Shown here: positions 34,054-42,781 of the stretch, one piece after another | How the letters are laid out: the number at the start of each line of letters is the position of its first letter | How positions within the stretch are numbered: position 1 is the stretch's first letter | From: an uncultured Lachnospiraceae bacterium | Lineage (GTDB): Bacteria > Bacillota > Clostridia > Lachnospirales > Lachnospiraceae | DNA: 64,000 bases | Direction of reading: 5' to 3' | NCBI GenBank assembly: GCA_910584965.1 | Contig: CAJUDZ010000019.1 | Span: 6,107 to 70,106 of the forward strand | Made by a program: the position numbers and the translations under genes | Notes under the pieces: model-generated | Databases searched by the model: none | Told to the model about the DNA's origin: nothing | What the model saw: the letters and a program-made list of their open reading frames with translations, nothing else

Positions 34054-34920
34054 TCAGTCTTTGACGGAACCTACCGTCATACCGCCTACAAAGTATTTCT
34101 GTAAGAACGGATAAACAACAATGATCGGAACGGTAGCTACAACCGTAACGGCCATACGGATTGCCATCGGCGTAACGGCCTGGGTCACATTACTCGTCGC
34201 ATGGGTATCGAGCTGCATCTGCGCCTGCGACATGATCTCATACAGTTTATACTGTAAGGTCGGGAGCTTCTTCGCGTACAGATAGGTATCCATAAAGGAG
34301 TTCCACTGTCCTACCGCATAATACAGCGCGATCGTCGCGATAACCGGCGTACATAACGGCATAACGACCTTGTACCAAATCTGAAAATCATTGGCCCCGT
34401 CCAGTTTCGCCGCTTCCTCCAAAGCAGTCGGCAGGCCGTCAATAAAAGAACGGACCAGAATCATATTATAAACCCAGATCAGGCCGGGCAGAATATACAC
34501 AATGAATTTATTGCCAAGATGCAGGGTACGCATAATCAGCAGATATTCCGGAATCAGGCCGCCGCTCACATACATCGTAACAACAAACAGTATTGTAAAC
34601 GGTTTGTGAAAGATGAAATCCCGGCGGCTCAGCGTATAAGCCAGCATCGCGGTACAGATCACGCCGGCCAGCGTTCCCACGAGTGTTTTAGCCACGGACA
34701 GCAAAAAGGGATTGATAATATCCGCATCCTGGAATACATATTTATAATTGCTCCATGTAAAAACACGTGGAATCACAAAGTTAATGTTCCGCAGCGTATC
34801 CGTCGCATCGTTTAAGGAAATTGCCAGCACGTTCAGGAACGGATAGAGCGTTATAACTATGATCATCACAAAAAACAGCACGAGCACATAGTCAAACCAT
34901 GTTCTTTTCTTCGCTACCAT
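34054..34920 (-). CDS. Carbohydrate ABC transporter permease, LplC/YtcP type
   Basis: A 288-residue inner permease with six membrane segments. The family EAA loop is visible as LPTALEEAAKLDGANDFQIWYKVVMPL, here spanning ~172-198, which docks the ATPase. It ends with the typical FLQKYFVGGMTVGSVKD. Its partner permease gene ends 11 bases upstream. No ATPase gene is found in the operon; such importers normally share a single MsmK/MsiK-type ATPase encoded elsewhere. Confidence 0.94.
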   Translation of the reverse strand: MVAKKRTWFDYVLVLFFVMIIVITLYPFLNVLAISLNDATDTLRNINFVIPRVFTWSNYKYVFQDADIINPFLLSVAKTLVGTLAGVICTAMLAYTLSRRDFIFHKPFTILFVVTMYVSGGLIPEYLLIMRTLHLGNKFIVYILPGLIWVYNMILVRSFIDGLPTALEEAAKLDGANDFQIWYKVVMPLCTPVIATIALYYAVGQWNSFMDTYLYAKKLPTLQYKLYEIMSQAQMQLDTHATSNVTQAVTPMAIRMAVTVVATVPIIVVYPFLQKYFVGGMTVGSVKD

Positions 34921-34931
34921 ATCCCCACCCC

Positions 34932-35870
34932 CTAAATCAGCTTATCTTCGCCGACCATACCGGCGATCTTATTGGCGATCAGCAGAAGCGCAAGGCCGAC
35001 AACGGACTGGAATACGCCGATCGCGGTACCAAGACCATAGTCGCCTGTTCCGATACCTCTTTCATAGGAGAACCAGGAAAGAACCATCGTGTGATCCTGC
35101 ACGAGCGGGTTGCTCAGAAGCATCTGACGTTCCATGCCGACATTCAGCGCGCCGCCGATGTTCATGATCAGCAGAACGATGATCGTCGACCGGATGCCCG
35201 GAAGCGTAATATGCCAGATTCTCTGCCATCTGTTCGCGCCATCCATCTTCGCCGCTTCATAAAGGCCGGGGTCGATGCCCGCCATCGAAGAAAGATAGAT
35301 AATCGCGTTCCATCCCATTTCTTTCCAGCAGTTAATGATAACGATAACAAACCAGATCAGAATGGAATTGGTACTCATTAAATGCAGATTGGCTCCTGTC
35401 AGCGAATCGATAACGCCGCCGTCATTGAAAATGTTTTTCGCAATACTCGCAATAATAACCCATGATACAAAGTGCGGCAGATAGGAAATCGTCTGCGTCA
35501 GTTTCTTAAACTTCATAAAGTGCATTTCATTCAGCAGAACCGCAAATGCAATCGCCACAAGCGTGCCGAGACCGATATCGATAATACTGATGCCGATCGT
35601 GTTAATCATCGTCTGTTTAAAGAGTCTGTCGTTAAAGGCTTTTGTAAAATTAGCGAATCCCGTAAAGGCCCTCTCCCAGATCGGCGTCGCAAAAGTCGCC
35701 GGCTTTACTTCCTGAAATGCCATCGTCCAACCCCATAACGGTATGTACTTGAAAATAATAATCCAGATTACGAACGGCAGCGACATCATCAGCAAATATC
35801 GCTGTTTCCATAAAAGCTGTATGCTAAGCTTCTGCTTCCCTTTCCCGGCATTTGCGTTCTTTTTTGCCAT
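34932..35870 (-). CDS. Carbohydrate ABC transporter permease, LplB/YteP type
   Basis: A 312-residue permease with six membrane segments. The EAA motif region is IDPGLYEAAKMDGANRWQRIWHITLPG. The N-terminus is basic and cytoplasmic (MAKKNANAGKGKQK). The start at 35870 is chosen for AAAGGA eight bases upstream. The longer frame begins over the promoter. It is the first gene of the five-gene operon: two permeases, binding protein, GH3 and esterase. Together with the LplC-type permease it forms the channel for the oligosaccharide bound by the lipoprotein. Confidence 0.93.
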   Translation of the reverse strand: MAKKNANAGKGKQKLSIQLLWKQRYLLMMSLPFVIWIIIFKYIPLWGWTMAFQEVKPATFATPIWERAFTGFANFTKAFNDRLFKQTMINTIGISIIDIGLGTLVAIAFAVLLNEMHFMKFKKLTQTISYLPHFVSWVIIASIAKNIFNDGGVIDSLTGANLHLMSTNSILIWFVIVIINCWKEMGWNAIIYLSSMAGIDPGLYEAAKMDGANRWQRIWHITLPGIRSTIIVLLIMNIGGALNVGMERQMLLSNPLVQDHTMVLSWFSYERGIGTGDYGLGTAIGVFQSVVGLALLLIANKIAGMVGEDKLI

Positions 35871-35941
35871 ATCCCCCATCCTTTCTGTCAAGATGCCCAA
35901 TTTTTGCATCCTTTTTTCGTTTTTTCTTAGCATTTTGTTTA

Positions 35942-35947
35942 ATTATA
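35942..35947 (-). promoter_or_regulatory. -10 element of the transporter-GH3-esterase operon
   Basis: A perfect TATAAT on the minus strand, 72 bases before the first permease start. The -35 position has no match to consensus, as expected for a promoter that needs an activator such as the divergent AraC protein. Confidence 0.55.
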
Positions 35948-35984
35948 ACAGAATCAAAAGCCGTTGAGCATGGCCGGGATTAAT

Positions 35985-36012
35985 CAAATGTACTATCACT
36001 TTTTAACATTTG
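35985..36012. promoter_or_regulatory. Inverted repeat, candidate AraC-type operator
   Basis: CAAATGT (35985-35991) and ACATTTG (36006-36012) form a perfect inverted repeat with a 14-base gap, between the two divergent promoters and just upstream of the minus-strand -10/-35 zone. This is a suitable place for activation by the AraC protein. Confidence 0.45.
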
Positions 36013-36015
36013 AAG

Positions 36016-36044
36016 TTGTTCTTTATGCGTAATTATGCTATATT
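36016..36044 (+). promoter_or_regulatory. Promoter of the araC-family regulator gene
   Basis: TTGTTC (36016-36021), 17-base spacer, TATATT (36039-36044). It starts four bases after the inverted repeat, so the same site could also repress it. Confidence 0.6.
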
Positions 36045-36087
36045 GATAAAAGAGTAAAGGGAATTTTTATGGAAAGTGATTAAAATC

Positions 36088-37104
36088 ATGAAAAAGACAG
36101 ATATTTTATCATCAAGAGGTCATGTTTTTAACGAAGAAAAGTCAAAACAGTCTGCTCCCGTAGTCACCTGGGAGGAGATCGTGCAATATATAAGGGACAC
36201 CTACCATCCGCCGCGTAAATTCAAACACAATATCATCGTATTGCAGAATCCGCCTTTTTCCGCTCTTGAACATGCCCATACTTTTTTTGTCATGGTATAT
36301 ATATTATCGGGACACGGAACCCACCTGATCAATCAGCATCCGGAGTCTTTCTGCACCGGCGATCTGTACATACTGCCGCCAAAGGCGCGGCATTCTCTCG
36401 GCGACAGCCCCGACTGCGTTACGATCATGATACATCCGGATGCCTTCGAAAGCATCTTTTCCGGCATTCTCAAAGGCCGGGACTGTCTGGGCGATTTTCT
36501 GATGAACAGCCTCTACCGGGACAATTCGGAGACCTATCTTCTGTTCCATACCGGACACAATAACGAGATGCGGGATATTATGATGCAGATGCTCGACATC
36601 ATGGCCAATGCCGACGACTACACGGACAGGATCCTCTCCGGCATGATTCTTCTGTTGTCCACTTCTTTGCTCCGCACCCACCAGGACGCCGTCAGAACCG
36701 CTCCCGAAAGCGGAAAGGTCAGCGAAATCGTGTCGCTGATCTACGAGCATTACGATACGATTACGCTCGCAGCACTGGCGGAAAAACTGCATTATACCGT
36801 GCCTTATTGCTCCAAATACCTGAAAAATCATCTCGGCTGCAACTTCTCCGAACTGCTTGGCAGAATCCGTTTCCAGAAAGCGGAAAATCTGCTTGTCAAT
36901 TCGGAAATGACCATTGCGGAAATCAGCCGGACGCTGGGTTACGAAAACCCCGAAAACTTCGTACGCGCCTTCAAATCACGCTATCGGATGACGCCTTCGC
37001 AGTTCCGGACGGCCCAGCTCTCATCTGCTGCCGAAATACCCCCCCCCGGTTGGAATTTGGGTGATACGGACATTCCGGACTCTTCTTTACAGATTTCTTC
37101 CTGA
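36088..37104 (+). CDS. AraC-family transcriptional regulator of the glycan locus
   Basis: A 338-residue regulator. An N-terminal cupin-like sugar-binding domain (~45-150, with HAHTFFVMVYILSGHGTH and PPKARHSL) and a C-terminal double helix-turn-helix (~225-320: ITLAALAEKLHYTVPYCSKYLK, MTIAEISRTLGYENPENFVRAFKSRYRMTPSQFR split over the two HTHs) are clear. The ATG at 36088 is preferred over an in-frame GTG four codons upstream that abuts the GGAAAG site. It is divergent from the transporter operon and upstream of GH31, so it most likely activates both in response to the imported sugar. Confidence 0.92.
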   Translation: MKKTDILSSRGHVFNEEKSKQSAPVVTWEEIVQYIRDTYHPPRKFKHNIIVLQNPPFSALEHAHTFFVMVYILSGHGTHLINQHPESFCTGDLYILPPKARHSLGDSPDCVTIMIHPDAFESIFSGILKGRDCLGDFLMNSLYRDNSETYLLFHTGHNNEMRDIMMQMLDIMANADDYTDRILSGMILLLSTSLLRTHQDAVRTAPESGKVSEIVSLIYEHYDTITLAALAEKLHYTVPYCSKYLKNHLGCNFSELLGRIRFQKAENLLVNSEMTIAEISRTLGYENPENFVRAFKSRYRMTPSQFRTAQLSSAAEIPPPGWNLGDTDIPDSSLQISS

Positions 37105-37109
37105 ATATG

Positions 37110-37166
37110 AAAAGCCTGATGCCGGGCGCAACTCCTTTGTACAGCGCACGGCGTCAGGCTTTCTTT
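37110..37166 (+). terminator. Terminator after the AraC regulator gene
   Basis: AAAGCCTGA-TGCCG pairs with CGGCG-TCAGGCTTT (one G-U), 14 pairs, followed by CTTTAT. It separates the regulator from GH31. Confidence 0.75.
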
Positions 37167-37209
37167 ATACCATATTTAAATCCTGCTGGCTTTTTCCATT
37201 TTTTCCCTT

Positions 37210-37215
37210 TATAAT
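37210..37215 (+). promoter_or_regulatory. -10 element of the GH31 gene
   Basis: A perfect TATAAT 85 bases before the GH31 start, with no clear -35. It is the only promoter-like element between the terminator at 37110-37166 and GH31, so GH31 appears to be separately regulated. Confidence 0.5.
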
Positions 37216-37300
37216 CTAACTAACAAAATCCCAAAATACATTAGTGAAAAACCCCCGTCCGGTATTTTCCGGCCGGCCGTTTTTTAGAACGGAGGTTACC

Positions 37301-39643
37301 ATGAAATTCAACTATGGCTGCTGGCTGTTAAAAGAAGGCGTCGGCTGCTTTTCTCCCACGATGATCTATCACGCCGCAATCAAGGAGAAAGAAGTGATCC
37401 TGTGCGCTCCCACACACCCGATGAGAGGCCGGGGCGATACGCTCGGCGGAGCAAATCTGACAATACGCATCACTTCACCGATGCCCGATGTGATTCGGGT
37501 GCAGACCGCACACTATATGGGAACGCTTCCCAAAAGCCCCGAATTTGACCTGAACCTGGGCAATCCGCAGAATTTACAGGTGGCGGATTCGGAAGAAACA
37601 CTGACCGTTACAAGCGGCTCCCTTTCTCTGGAAATCGGTAAAAAGAACTGGTACATGCGCTACATGAGAGACGGCAAAATCATCACTTCGAGCGGTACAG
37701 GCGATCTGGCCATGATGAAAGAAAACTGGACCGGCGACTGCTTCGACCTGGAAGGCGATCTTACGGATACCTTTATGCGCCAGCAGTTAAACATCGGCGT
37801 CGGAGAACTGTTTTACGGGACGGGAGAACGTTTTACGCCTTTTGTCAAAAACGGACAGACTGTAGAAATCTATAATGAAGACGGCGGCACAAGCACCGAA
37901 CAGTCCTATAAAAATATCCCTTTTTATCTTTCCAACAAAGGCTACGGCATTTTTGTCAACCATCCGGAAAGAGTTTCCTTTGAATTTGCGACGGAACATG
38001 TTACGAAGACCTCCTTCAGCGTTAAGGGCGGGAGTCTGGATTATTTCTTCTTTAACGGGCCGTCCATGAAAGAAGTTCTGAACAGGTATACCGATCTGAC
38101 CGGAAAGCCTTCTTTACCGGCTCCCTGGACCTTCGGCCTTTGGCTTTCGACTTCGTTTACCACCAACTATGACGAAGAGACCGTCATGAGTTTTATCGAC
38201 GGCATGTTAAACCGCGATATTCCTCTGCGCACCTTCCATTTCGACTGCTTCTGGATGAAAGGCTTCCACTGGAGCGATTTTATATGGGACGATGAAGTGT
38301 TCCCCGATCCCGTGGGAATGCTCCGCAGAATCAAGGAAAAAGGGCTGAATATCTGCGTCTGGATTAACCCTTATATCGGGCAGGAATCCGCTCTTTTTGC
38401 GGAAGGAATGGAAAAAGAATATTTCCTGAAACGGCCAAACGGCGACGTCTGGCAATGGGATATGTGGCAGCCGGGCATGGCGCTTGTAGATTTTACCAAC
38501 CCCGCAGCCTGCAAATGGTATCAGGACAAACTGGAAGTCCTGATGGATATGGGCGTAGACTGCTTTAAGACGGACTTCGGCGAAAGGATCCCCGTCAACT
38601 GCGTTTACTTTGACGGCTCCGAGCCGGAAAAAATGCACAATTTCTACACTTATCTTTATAATAAAACCGTATACGAACTACTGGAAAGAAAACGCGGCAA
38701 AAAAGACGCCGTTCTGTTTGCCCGTTCCGCCACCGCAGGGGGCCAGAAATTTCCCGTTCACTGGGGCGGCGACTGCTGGTCCGACTATGAATCGATGGAA
38801 GAGAGTCTCCGCGGCGGCCTCTCCCTGTTAATGTCCGGTTTCGGCTACTGGGCACACGATATCGGCGGTTTCGAGAGCACTTCCACCGCGGACGTTTATA
38901 AACGCTGGGTGGCCTTCGGCCTGCTTTCTTCCCACAGCCGCCTGCACGGCAGTCATTCCTACCGCGTTCCCTGGCTGTACGACGAAGAAGCCGTAGACGT
39001 TGTCAGAAGCTTTACGAAGCTGAAAGCATCCCTGATGCCTTACTTATTCAAAACCGCCGTAGACACTTCCCGCTCCGGCGTCCCGACCATGCGGAGCATG
39101 GCGCTGGAATTTACACAGGACAGAAACTGTCATTATCTGGACAAGCAATATATGCTCGGCGACAATCTGCTGGTTGCGCCTATTTTCAACGATGAAAGCA
39201 AGGGTATCTTTTATCTTCCGAAAGGAATCTGGACGGATTTCTTCACCGGAGAAGAGATGGAAGGCGGCCTCTGGGTGGAAAAGGAATACGACTACCTGCA
39301 TCTTCCGCTGATGGTAAAAGAAAACAGTATTATCGTGACGGGACGGGATGACAGACCGGACTACGATTACGCAATGGACGCCGAAGTCAGAATTTATCGT
39401 TTACAGGAAGGACAGGAAGTTTCCGCTATCGTCTATGACATGAACGGGGACTGCGATTTGAAAATCACCGCCAGAAATCAGGACGGAGAAATCGTTCTTC
39501 AGACCGCCGCTTCCAAGCCCTATATCGTCCGTCTGATAAACGTCAGAGACATCACGGCGTCGGGCGCTTCTGTCCGCGCGGACGGAAACGATACGATCAT
39601 TATCCCCGACGGAGGAGACAGGATCGTCATCCGACACTTATAG
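37301..39643 (+). CDS. Alpha-xylosidase, glycoside hydrolase family 31 (YicI-like)
   Basis: Releases alpha-1,6-linked xylose from the non-reducing end of xyloglucan oligosaccharides such as isoprimeverose. The GH31 barrel has the nucleophile Asp425 in FKTDFGE, the signature of YicI-type xylosidases rather than alpha-glucosidases (WMDMNE). The substrate-binding FHFDCFWMKGFHWSDF and WGGDCWSDYESM are also present. The N-terminal beta domain covers ~1-240 and C-terminal beta domains ~600-780. The start at 37301 has GGAGG seven bases upstream; a 19-codon extension has no site. It is cytoplasmic, 780 residues, normal for the family. It follows the AraC gene on the same strand with its own promoter. 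Confidence 0.95.
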   Translation: MKFNYGCWLLKEGVGCFSPTMIYHAAIKEKEVILCAPTHPMRGRGDTLGGANLTIRITSPMPDVIRVQTAHYMGTLPKSPEFDLNLGNPQNLQVADSEETLTVTSGSLSLEIGKKNWYMRYMRDGKIITSSGTGDLAMMKENWTGDCFDLEGDLTDTFMRQQLNIGVGELFYGTGERFTPFVKNGQTVEIYNEDGGTSTEQSYKNIPFYLSNKGYGIFVNHPERVSFEFATEHVTKTSFSVKGGSLDYFFFNGPSMKEVLNRYTDLTGKPSLPAPWTFGLWLSTSFTTNYDEETVMSFIDGMLNRDIPLRTFHFDCFWMKGFHWSDFIWDDEVFPDPVGMLRRIKEKGLNICVWINPYIGQESALFAEGMEKEYFLKRPNGDVWQWDMWQPGMALVDFTNPAACKWYQDKLEVLMDMGVDCFKTDFGERIPVNCVYFDGSEPEKMHNFYTYLYNKTVYELLERKRGKKDAVLFARSATAGGQKFPVHWGGDCWSDYESMEESLRGGLSLLMSGFGYWAHDIGGFESTSTADVYKRWVAFGLLSSHSRLHGSHSYRVPWLYDEEAVDVVRSFTKLKASLMPYLFKTAVDTSRSGVPTMRSMALEFTQDRNCHYLDKQYMLGDNLLVAPIFNDESKGIFYLPKGIWTDFFTGEEMEGGLWVEKEYDYLHLPLMVKENSIIVTGRDDRPDYDYAMDAEVRIYRLQEGQEVSAIVYDMNGDCDLKITARNQDGEIVLQTAASKPYIVRLINVRDITASGASVRADGNDTIIIPDGGDRIVIRHL

Positions 39644-39652
39644 TACGGAAAA

Positions 39653-39695
39653 CAGAGCCTGTCAGTCTGATGATAAACCAGACTGACAGGCTCTG
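39653..39695. terminator. Strong convergent terminator between GH31 and the bactofilin gene
   Basis: A perfect 17-base-pair stem, CAGAGCCTGTCAGTCTG with its complement, nine-base loop. The U-run is short on both sides (TTTT on the minus strand), but the stem stability makes termination from both directions likely. Confidence 0.75.
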
Positions 39696-39734
39696 CCTCT
39701 TATGTATTGACACTCTTAACCGATCGGTTCTCTC

Positions 39735-40214
39735 TTAATATTTCTTTTTGTTATCCGAATCCATGGAAAAATCGTTCTGTCTGCTCTTTTCCTTATCCTT
39801 GTCTTTGTCCTTATTCTTATCCGGTATGGATACGCTCGTATCGAGCGACGCGGAAGTCGTCATCGTACATCTGCCGTCGAAGCATGCGTCTTCATCCACA
39901 ACAAGCGATCTCGCGGTAATATTGCCGACCAGCTTACCGGTGGACAGCAGCTCCAGCTTCCCGCTGGCCATAATGTCCCCTTCCACCTTGCCGGAAATAA
40001 TAACGTTCTGGGAATGAATATCCCCGTTGATCTTTCCTTCCACGCCGACAATGAGCAGTTCTTTACAGGTACAGTTCCCGTTGATTGTTCCGTCAACCCT
40101 GACCGACTCCGGTGTCTCAAAATTTCCGTCAAAAACCGCACCGGGGCCGATTACCGTTCCGATTTTGGCCTTTAAATCCATGGAACCGTTTTTGTTTCTG
40201 TTCTTATTAATCAT
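39735..40214 (-). CDS. Bactofilin (polymer-forming cytoskeletal protein)
   Basis: A 159-residue protein with the bactofilin right-handed beta-helix core (~15-115): regular short strands such as GAVFDGNFETPESVRVDGTI split by turns, KINGDIHSQNVIISGKVEGDI, and KLVGNITARSLVVDEDA. Disordered tails flank it, the C-terminal one being a K/D/E-rich repeat (PDKNKDKDKDKEK). Bactofilins self-assemble without nucleotides and position cell-wall enzymes. The upstream gene, 17 bases away, encodes a membrane-anchored M23-like protein, the classical partner. Ribosome binding site AGGAGG is perfect. Confidence 0.93.
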   Translation of the reverse strand: MINKNRNKNGSMDLKAKIGTVIGPGAVFDGNFETPESVRVDGTINGNCTCKELLIVGVEGKINGDIHSQNVIISGKVEGDIMASGKLELLSTGKLVGNITARSLVVDEDACFDGRCTMTTSASLDTSVSIPDKNKDKDKDKEKSRQNDFSMDSDNKKKY

Positions 40215-40230
40215 AATTAAATTCCTCCTT

Positions 40231-41001
40231 TTATCCTTTCGCTTCTATGACCGTCAGCGGATCGATCGCTTCTTCTTCAAAAAGAATCTGGTAATCCAGC
40301 TGTGTCTCATCCGTCGTAATCGTAAATAAAGTATCTCCCGCTTCAACCTGTGCGCCTTCCGTCGCTTTTACTTCCGCCTCCTGACGGCACAGATAGCGCG
40401 TCTTATAACCTTTTTCATGCTCCACCTCGACGATGACAGGATAGGTGTCATCGGATGAAACGGTAATTACCGTACCGTTGCCGGTTGCAACGATATTTCC
40501 CTCTTCGTGCATACTGATCGACAAATACGGTTCTTCTTCCGAATAATTCGACAATAAACTGCTCGTGGATGAAGACGGATATCTCCTCGGGATTCCGTCA
40601 TCCGATGCGGCCGTTTCCGTTTCTTCCGTTTCCGCCTCTTCTTCATTGTCCGGCACAGTTTCCGCCTCCGCTTTCGCGCGCAGATCCTGATTTTCCTGCG
40701 CGAGCGCCTGCATTTCATTGTTCAGGCTTTCCTTTTCCGCCTCTAACTGCTGAACCATCTGCGTCTGCTGCTCCAATTCCGCACGCAGATTATTCTGCCC
40801 GTTTCCCGGTACCCCGCCCTGATAAATCATCCACCCGAGAACTCCGGCGCTGCCAAAAAGAATCAGGAGCAGGAAAATCAGAAAAAAGAGTATAACGCGG
40901 GATGCTGTCTGTGAAATATCGATCTGTCGGTTCCTCTGCCCCGCATGGGAAATAAAAAGTATGGAAAAGGATTCCTTATGGTCGTGTCCTTTGCGTTTCA
41001 T
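40231..41001 (-). CDS. Membrane-anchored M23/LytM-like protein, probably catalytically inactive
   Basis: A 256-residue protein: cytoplasmic N-terminus (MKRKGHDHKESFSILFISH), one membrane helix (~40-65, VILFFLIFLLLILFGSAGVLGWMIY), a coiled coil (~75-115), an acidic linker, and a C-terminal LytM/M23 beta domain (~165-256). The zinc ligands of active M23 enzymes (HxxxD and HxH) are not present: the equivalent segments read GTVITVSSDD and KTRYLCRQEAEV. It therefore probably acts as an activator or scaffold rather than a peptidase. The start at 41001 has GGGGGAAAG upstream. It is encoded with bactofilin, as in other bacteria in which bactofilin recruits an M23 protein. Confidence 0.85.
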   Translation of the reverse strand: MKRKGHDHKESFSILFISHAGQRNRQIDISQTASRVILFFLIFLLLILFGSAGVLGWMIYQGGVPGNGQNNLRAELEQQTQMVQQLEAEKESLNNEMQALAQENQDLRAKAEAETVPDNEEEAETEETETAASDDGIPRRYPSSSTSSLLSNYSEEEPYLSISMHEEGNIVATGNGTVITVSSDDTYPVIVEVEHEKGYKTRYLCRQEAEVKATEGAQVEAGDTLFTITTDETQLDYQILFEEEAIDPLTVIEAKG

Positions 41002-41127
41002 ATTCTTTCCCCCTATTAGCTCGAAAAAGCTGAGCAAGATTCCTGTACTATCATATCATATGTTCTCACAAAAGTAAAAGGAAAAAGCACAAGCCGGCCG
41101 GACAATGCCGGCCAGCCTGCATTTTTT

Positions 41128-42684
41128 TCAGGAAACACCCTTTACGACAAGGATTTTATCCCCCGCTTTGATCTCTTCCGAAACGAGTTCGTTGACTTCT
41201 TTTAACTGTGCAATCGGCACATAGTATTTCTTGCCGATATCCCAGAGCGTATCGCCGGTTCCCGCAATATAGATCACGATGCCGGGAAGCTCGCTGATCT
41301 TATTCATATCCAGGTCTTCCACTCTGATGTCTGTGACGAGGTTCGCCTTTTTCGATGTAAAGACAAGAACTTCGAAACTTAATGCCGCCTTAATGTCCAG
41401 TTCGTCGCTGTCCAGCATCGTCACGAGAAGCTGTTCCAGATTCCAGTGAATATGACAGACACAGGATTCCGTAATTTCCGGCACGTCGATGACATGCTTA
41501 AAGGGCAGCGAACTTTTTGTCGCATACAAAGTATTCTGCCCATTCGTACACAGATAAATGGTCGTAACCTGCAGCATGCCGCTTACGGCGATGCCGTTCT
41601 CCACAACGGACTGTTCCTCGATCTGAATTTCTCCTTCGTTGTGTATCAGCTGATAAATGTGCATCTCCGTGTTCTGGATTCTGGCATGTTCCGCCACCTT
41701 GCATTTTCCGCTGCTGTGCTGTAATAAGCCCTTTAACGACACTTCTGTCGTTACCGCTTCGATTTCCTTCGCCACCCCGTAAATATCCGACAGCACTTCC
41801 AGATTTTCTTCCTCATAAAGCCGGATCTCCAAATCGAGCACATTTTCCACGCAGAAGACCCGCTCTTCCCCGTCAAAATCCGGTTTCACTTCCACATTAC
41901 ACTGAGACGTCGTATAACGGATATCCGGTATCATGTTTTCCCGGCATCCGTGGCACTCGATCATGCCGCTGAACGGAACCGTATTTTCGTACCAGAGCGT
42001 CTTGTCGTTATCCCCCTCCCCTTCATAAAGGAAAAAGGCTTTCATCTCGCCCTGGAGCGCGATTTTCCCATCCAGCGCCCGGAACTCAATATTGTGCAGC
42101 GAAATGCTGTGCCAGATGATCTGAAACGCGTTCGGCAGATTGCTTGGCAGTTCCATTTCCTCTTTGATGCGGAAAATATCTTTTTTATTGACCGCCATCT
42201 GCAGCAGCGGATGAACCTGCTTACGGTATTCGACAGGTTCTTCATGATAGATATCAACCGCCGCTTCCTGCTCGATCTTCTCTTCCAGTTCCAGCTCAAA
42301 GGAAATCATCGCCTGTACGCTTATTTTTCTGGAATTGATCAGACCGACGGTTAAATCCTCGATCACCCAGGAAGGCAGCACCGTATCGCCGTTATGCACT
42401 CCTTCCATATTGATTTTTTCCTCCAGCGGAAATTCCGCCTGCATGCTGGCGCACATGCCTTCCTCTTCCGTCAGATACAACATCTGCACCTGCAGTCTGC
42501 CCTTTAAGCTGACGCGGTCGTCGCCTGCGCGGATTTCATCCATGATGACATCCCCTTTGACAGCAATCAAATGACTGGCATCCGGTCTGTTATCTGATAT
42601 ATTTACATCCTCTTCCAACACCATCTGGGTTCCGGCTTTGCTGGCAACGCGGTCCATATGTATCTTTTTTTTCACTAATTCCAC
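41128..42684 (-). CDS. sipL: SipL-like sporulation protein (DUF3794/SPOCS repeats plus LysM)
   Basis: SipL binds SpoIVA and is needed to assemble the spore coat around the forespore in Clostridia. This 518-residue protein has repeated SPOCS/DUF3794 domains (first ~25-130: NISDNRPDASHLIAVKGDVI, RLQVQMLYLTE; others near ~170-270 and ~300-400) and a C-terminal LysM (~465-515: YIAGTGDTLWDIGKKYYVPI, IKAGDKILVV). Length and order match C. difficile SipL. The start codon is GTG (42684), seven bases after GGAGG. It lies downstream of the pyr operon with no clear terminator between. Confidence 0.9.
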   Translation of the reverse strand: MELVKKKIHMDRVASKAGTQMVLEEDVNISDNRPDASHLIAVKGDVIMDEIRAGDDRVSLKGRLQVQMLYLTEEEGMCASMQAEFPLEEKINMEGVHNGDTVLPSWVIEDLTVGLINSRKISVQAMISFELELEEKIEQEAAVDIYHEEPVEYRKQVHPLLQMAVNKKDIFRIKEEMELPSNLPNAFQIIWHSISLHNIEFRALDGKIALQGEMKAFFLYEGEGDNDKTLWYENTVPFSGMIECHGCRENMIPDIRYTTSQCNVEVKPDFDGEERVFCVENVLDLEIRLYEEENLEVLSDIYGVAKEIEAVTTEVSLKGLLQHSSGKCKVAEHARIQNTEMHIYQLIHNEGEIQIEEQSVVENGIAVSGMLQVTTIYLCTNGQNTLYATKSSLPFKHVIDVPEITESCVCHIHWNLEQLLVTMLDSDELDIKAALSFEVLVFTSKKANLVTDIRVEDLDMNKISELPGIVIYIAGTGDTLWDIGKKYYVPIAQLKEVNELVSEEIKAGDKILVVKGVS

Positions 42685-42781
42685 AAAAATACCTCCATGC
42701 GTGTACTTATTGTATTGTATGCCGCATGGAGGCCCGTTATGACTGTTTTACCCGGGAACATATGCTCTTTATCCGTGCCGG

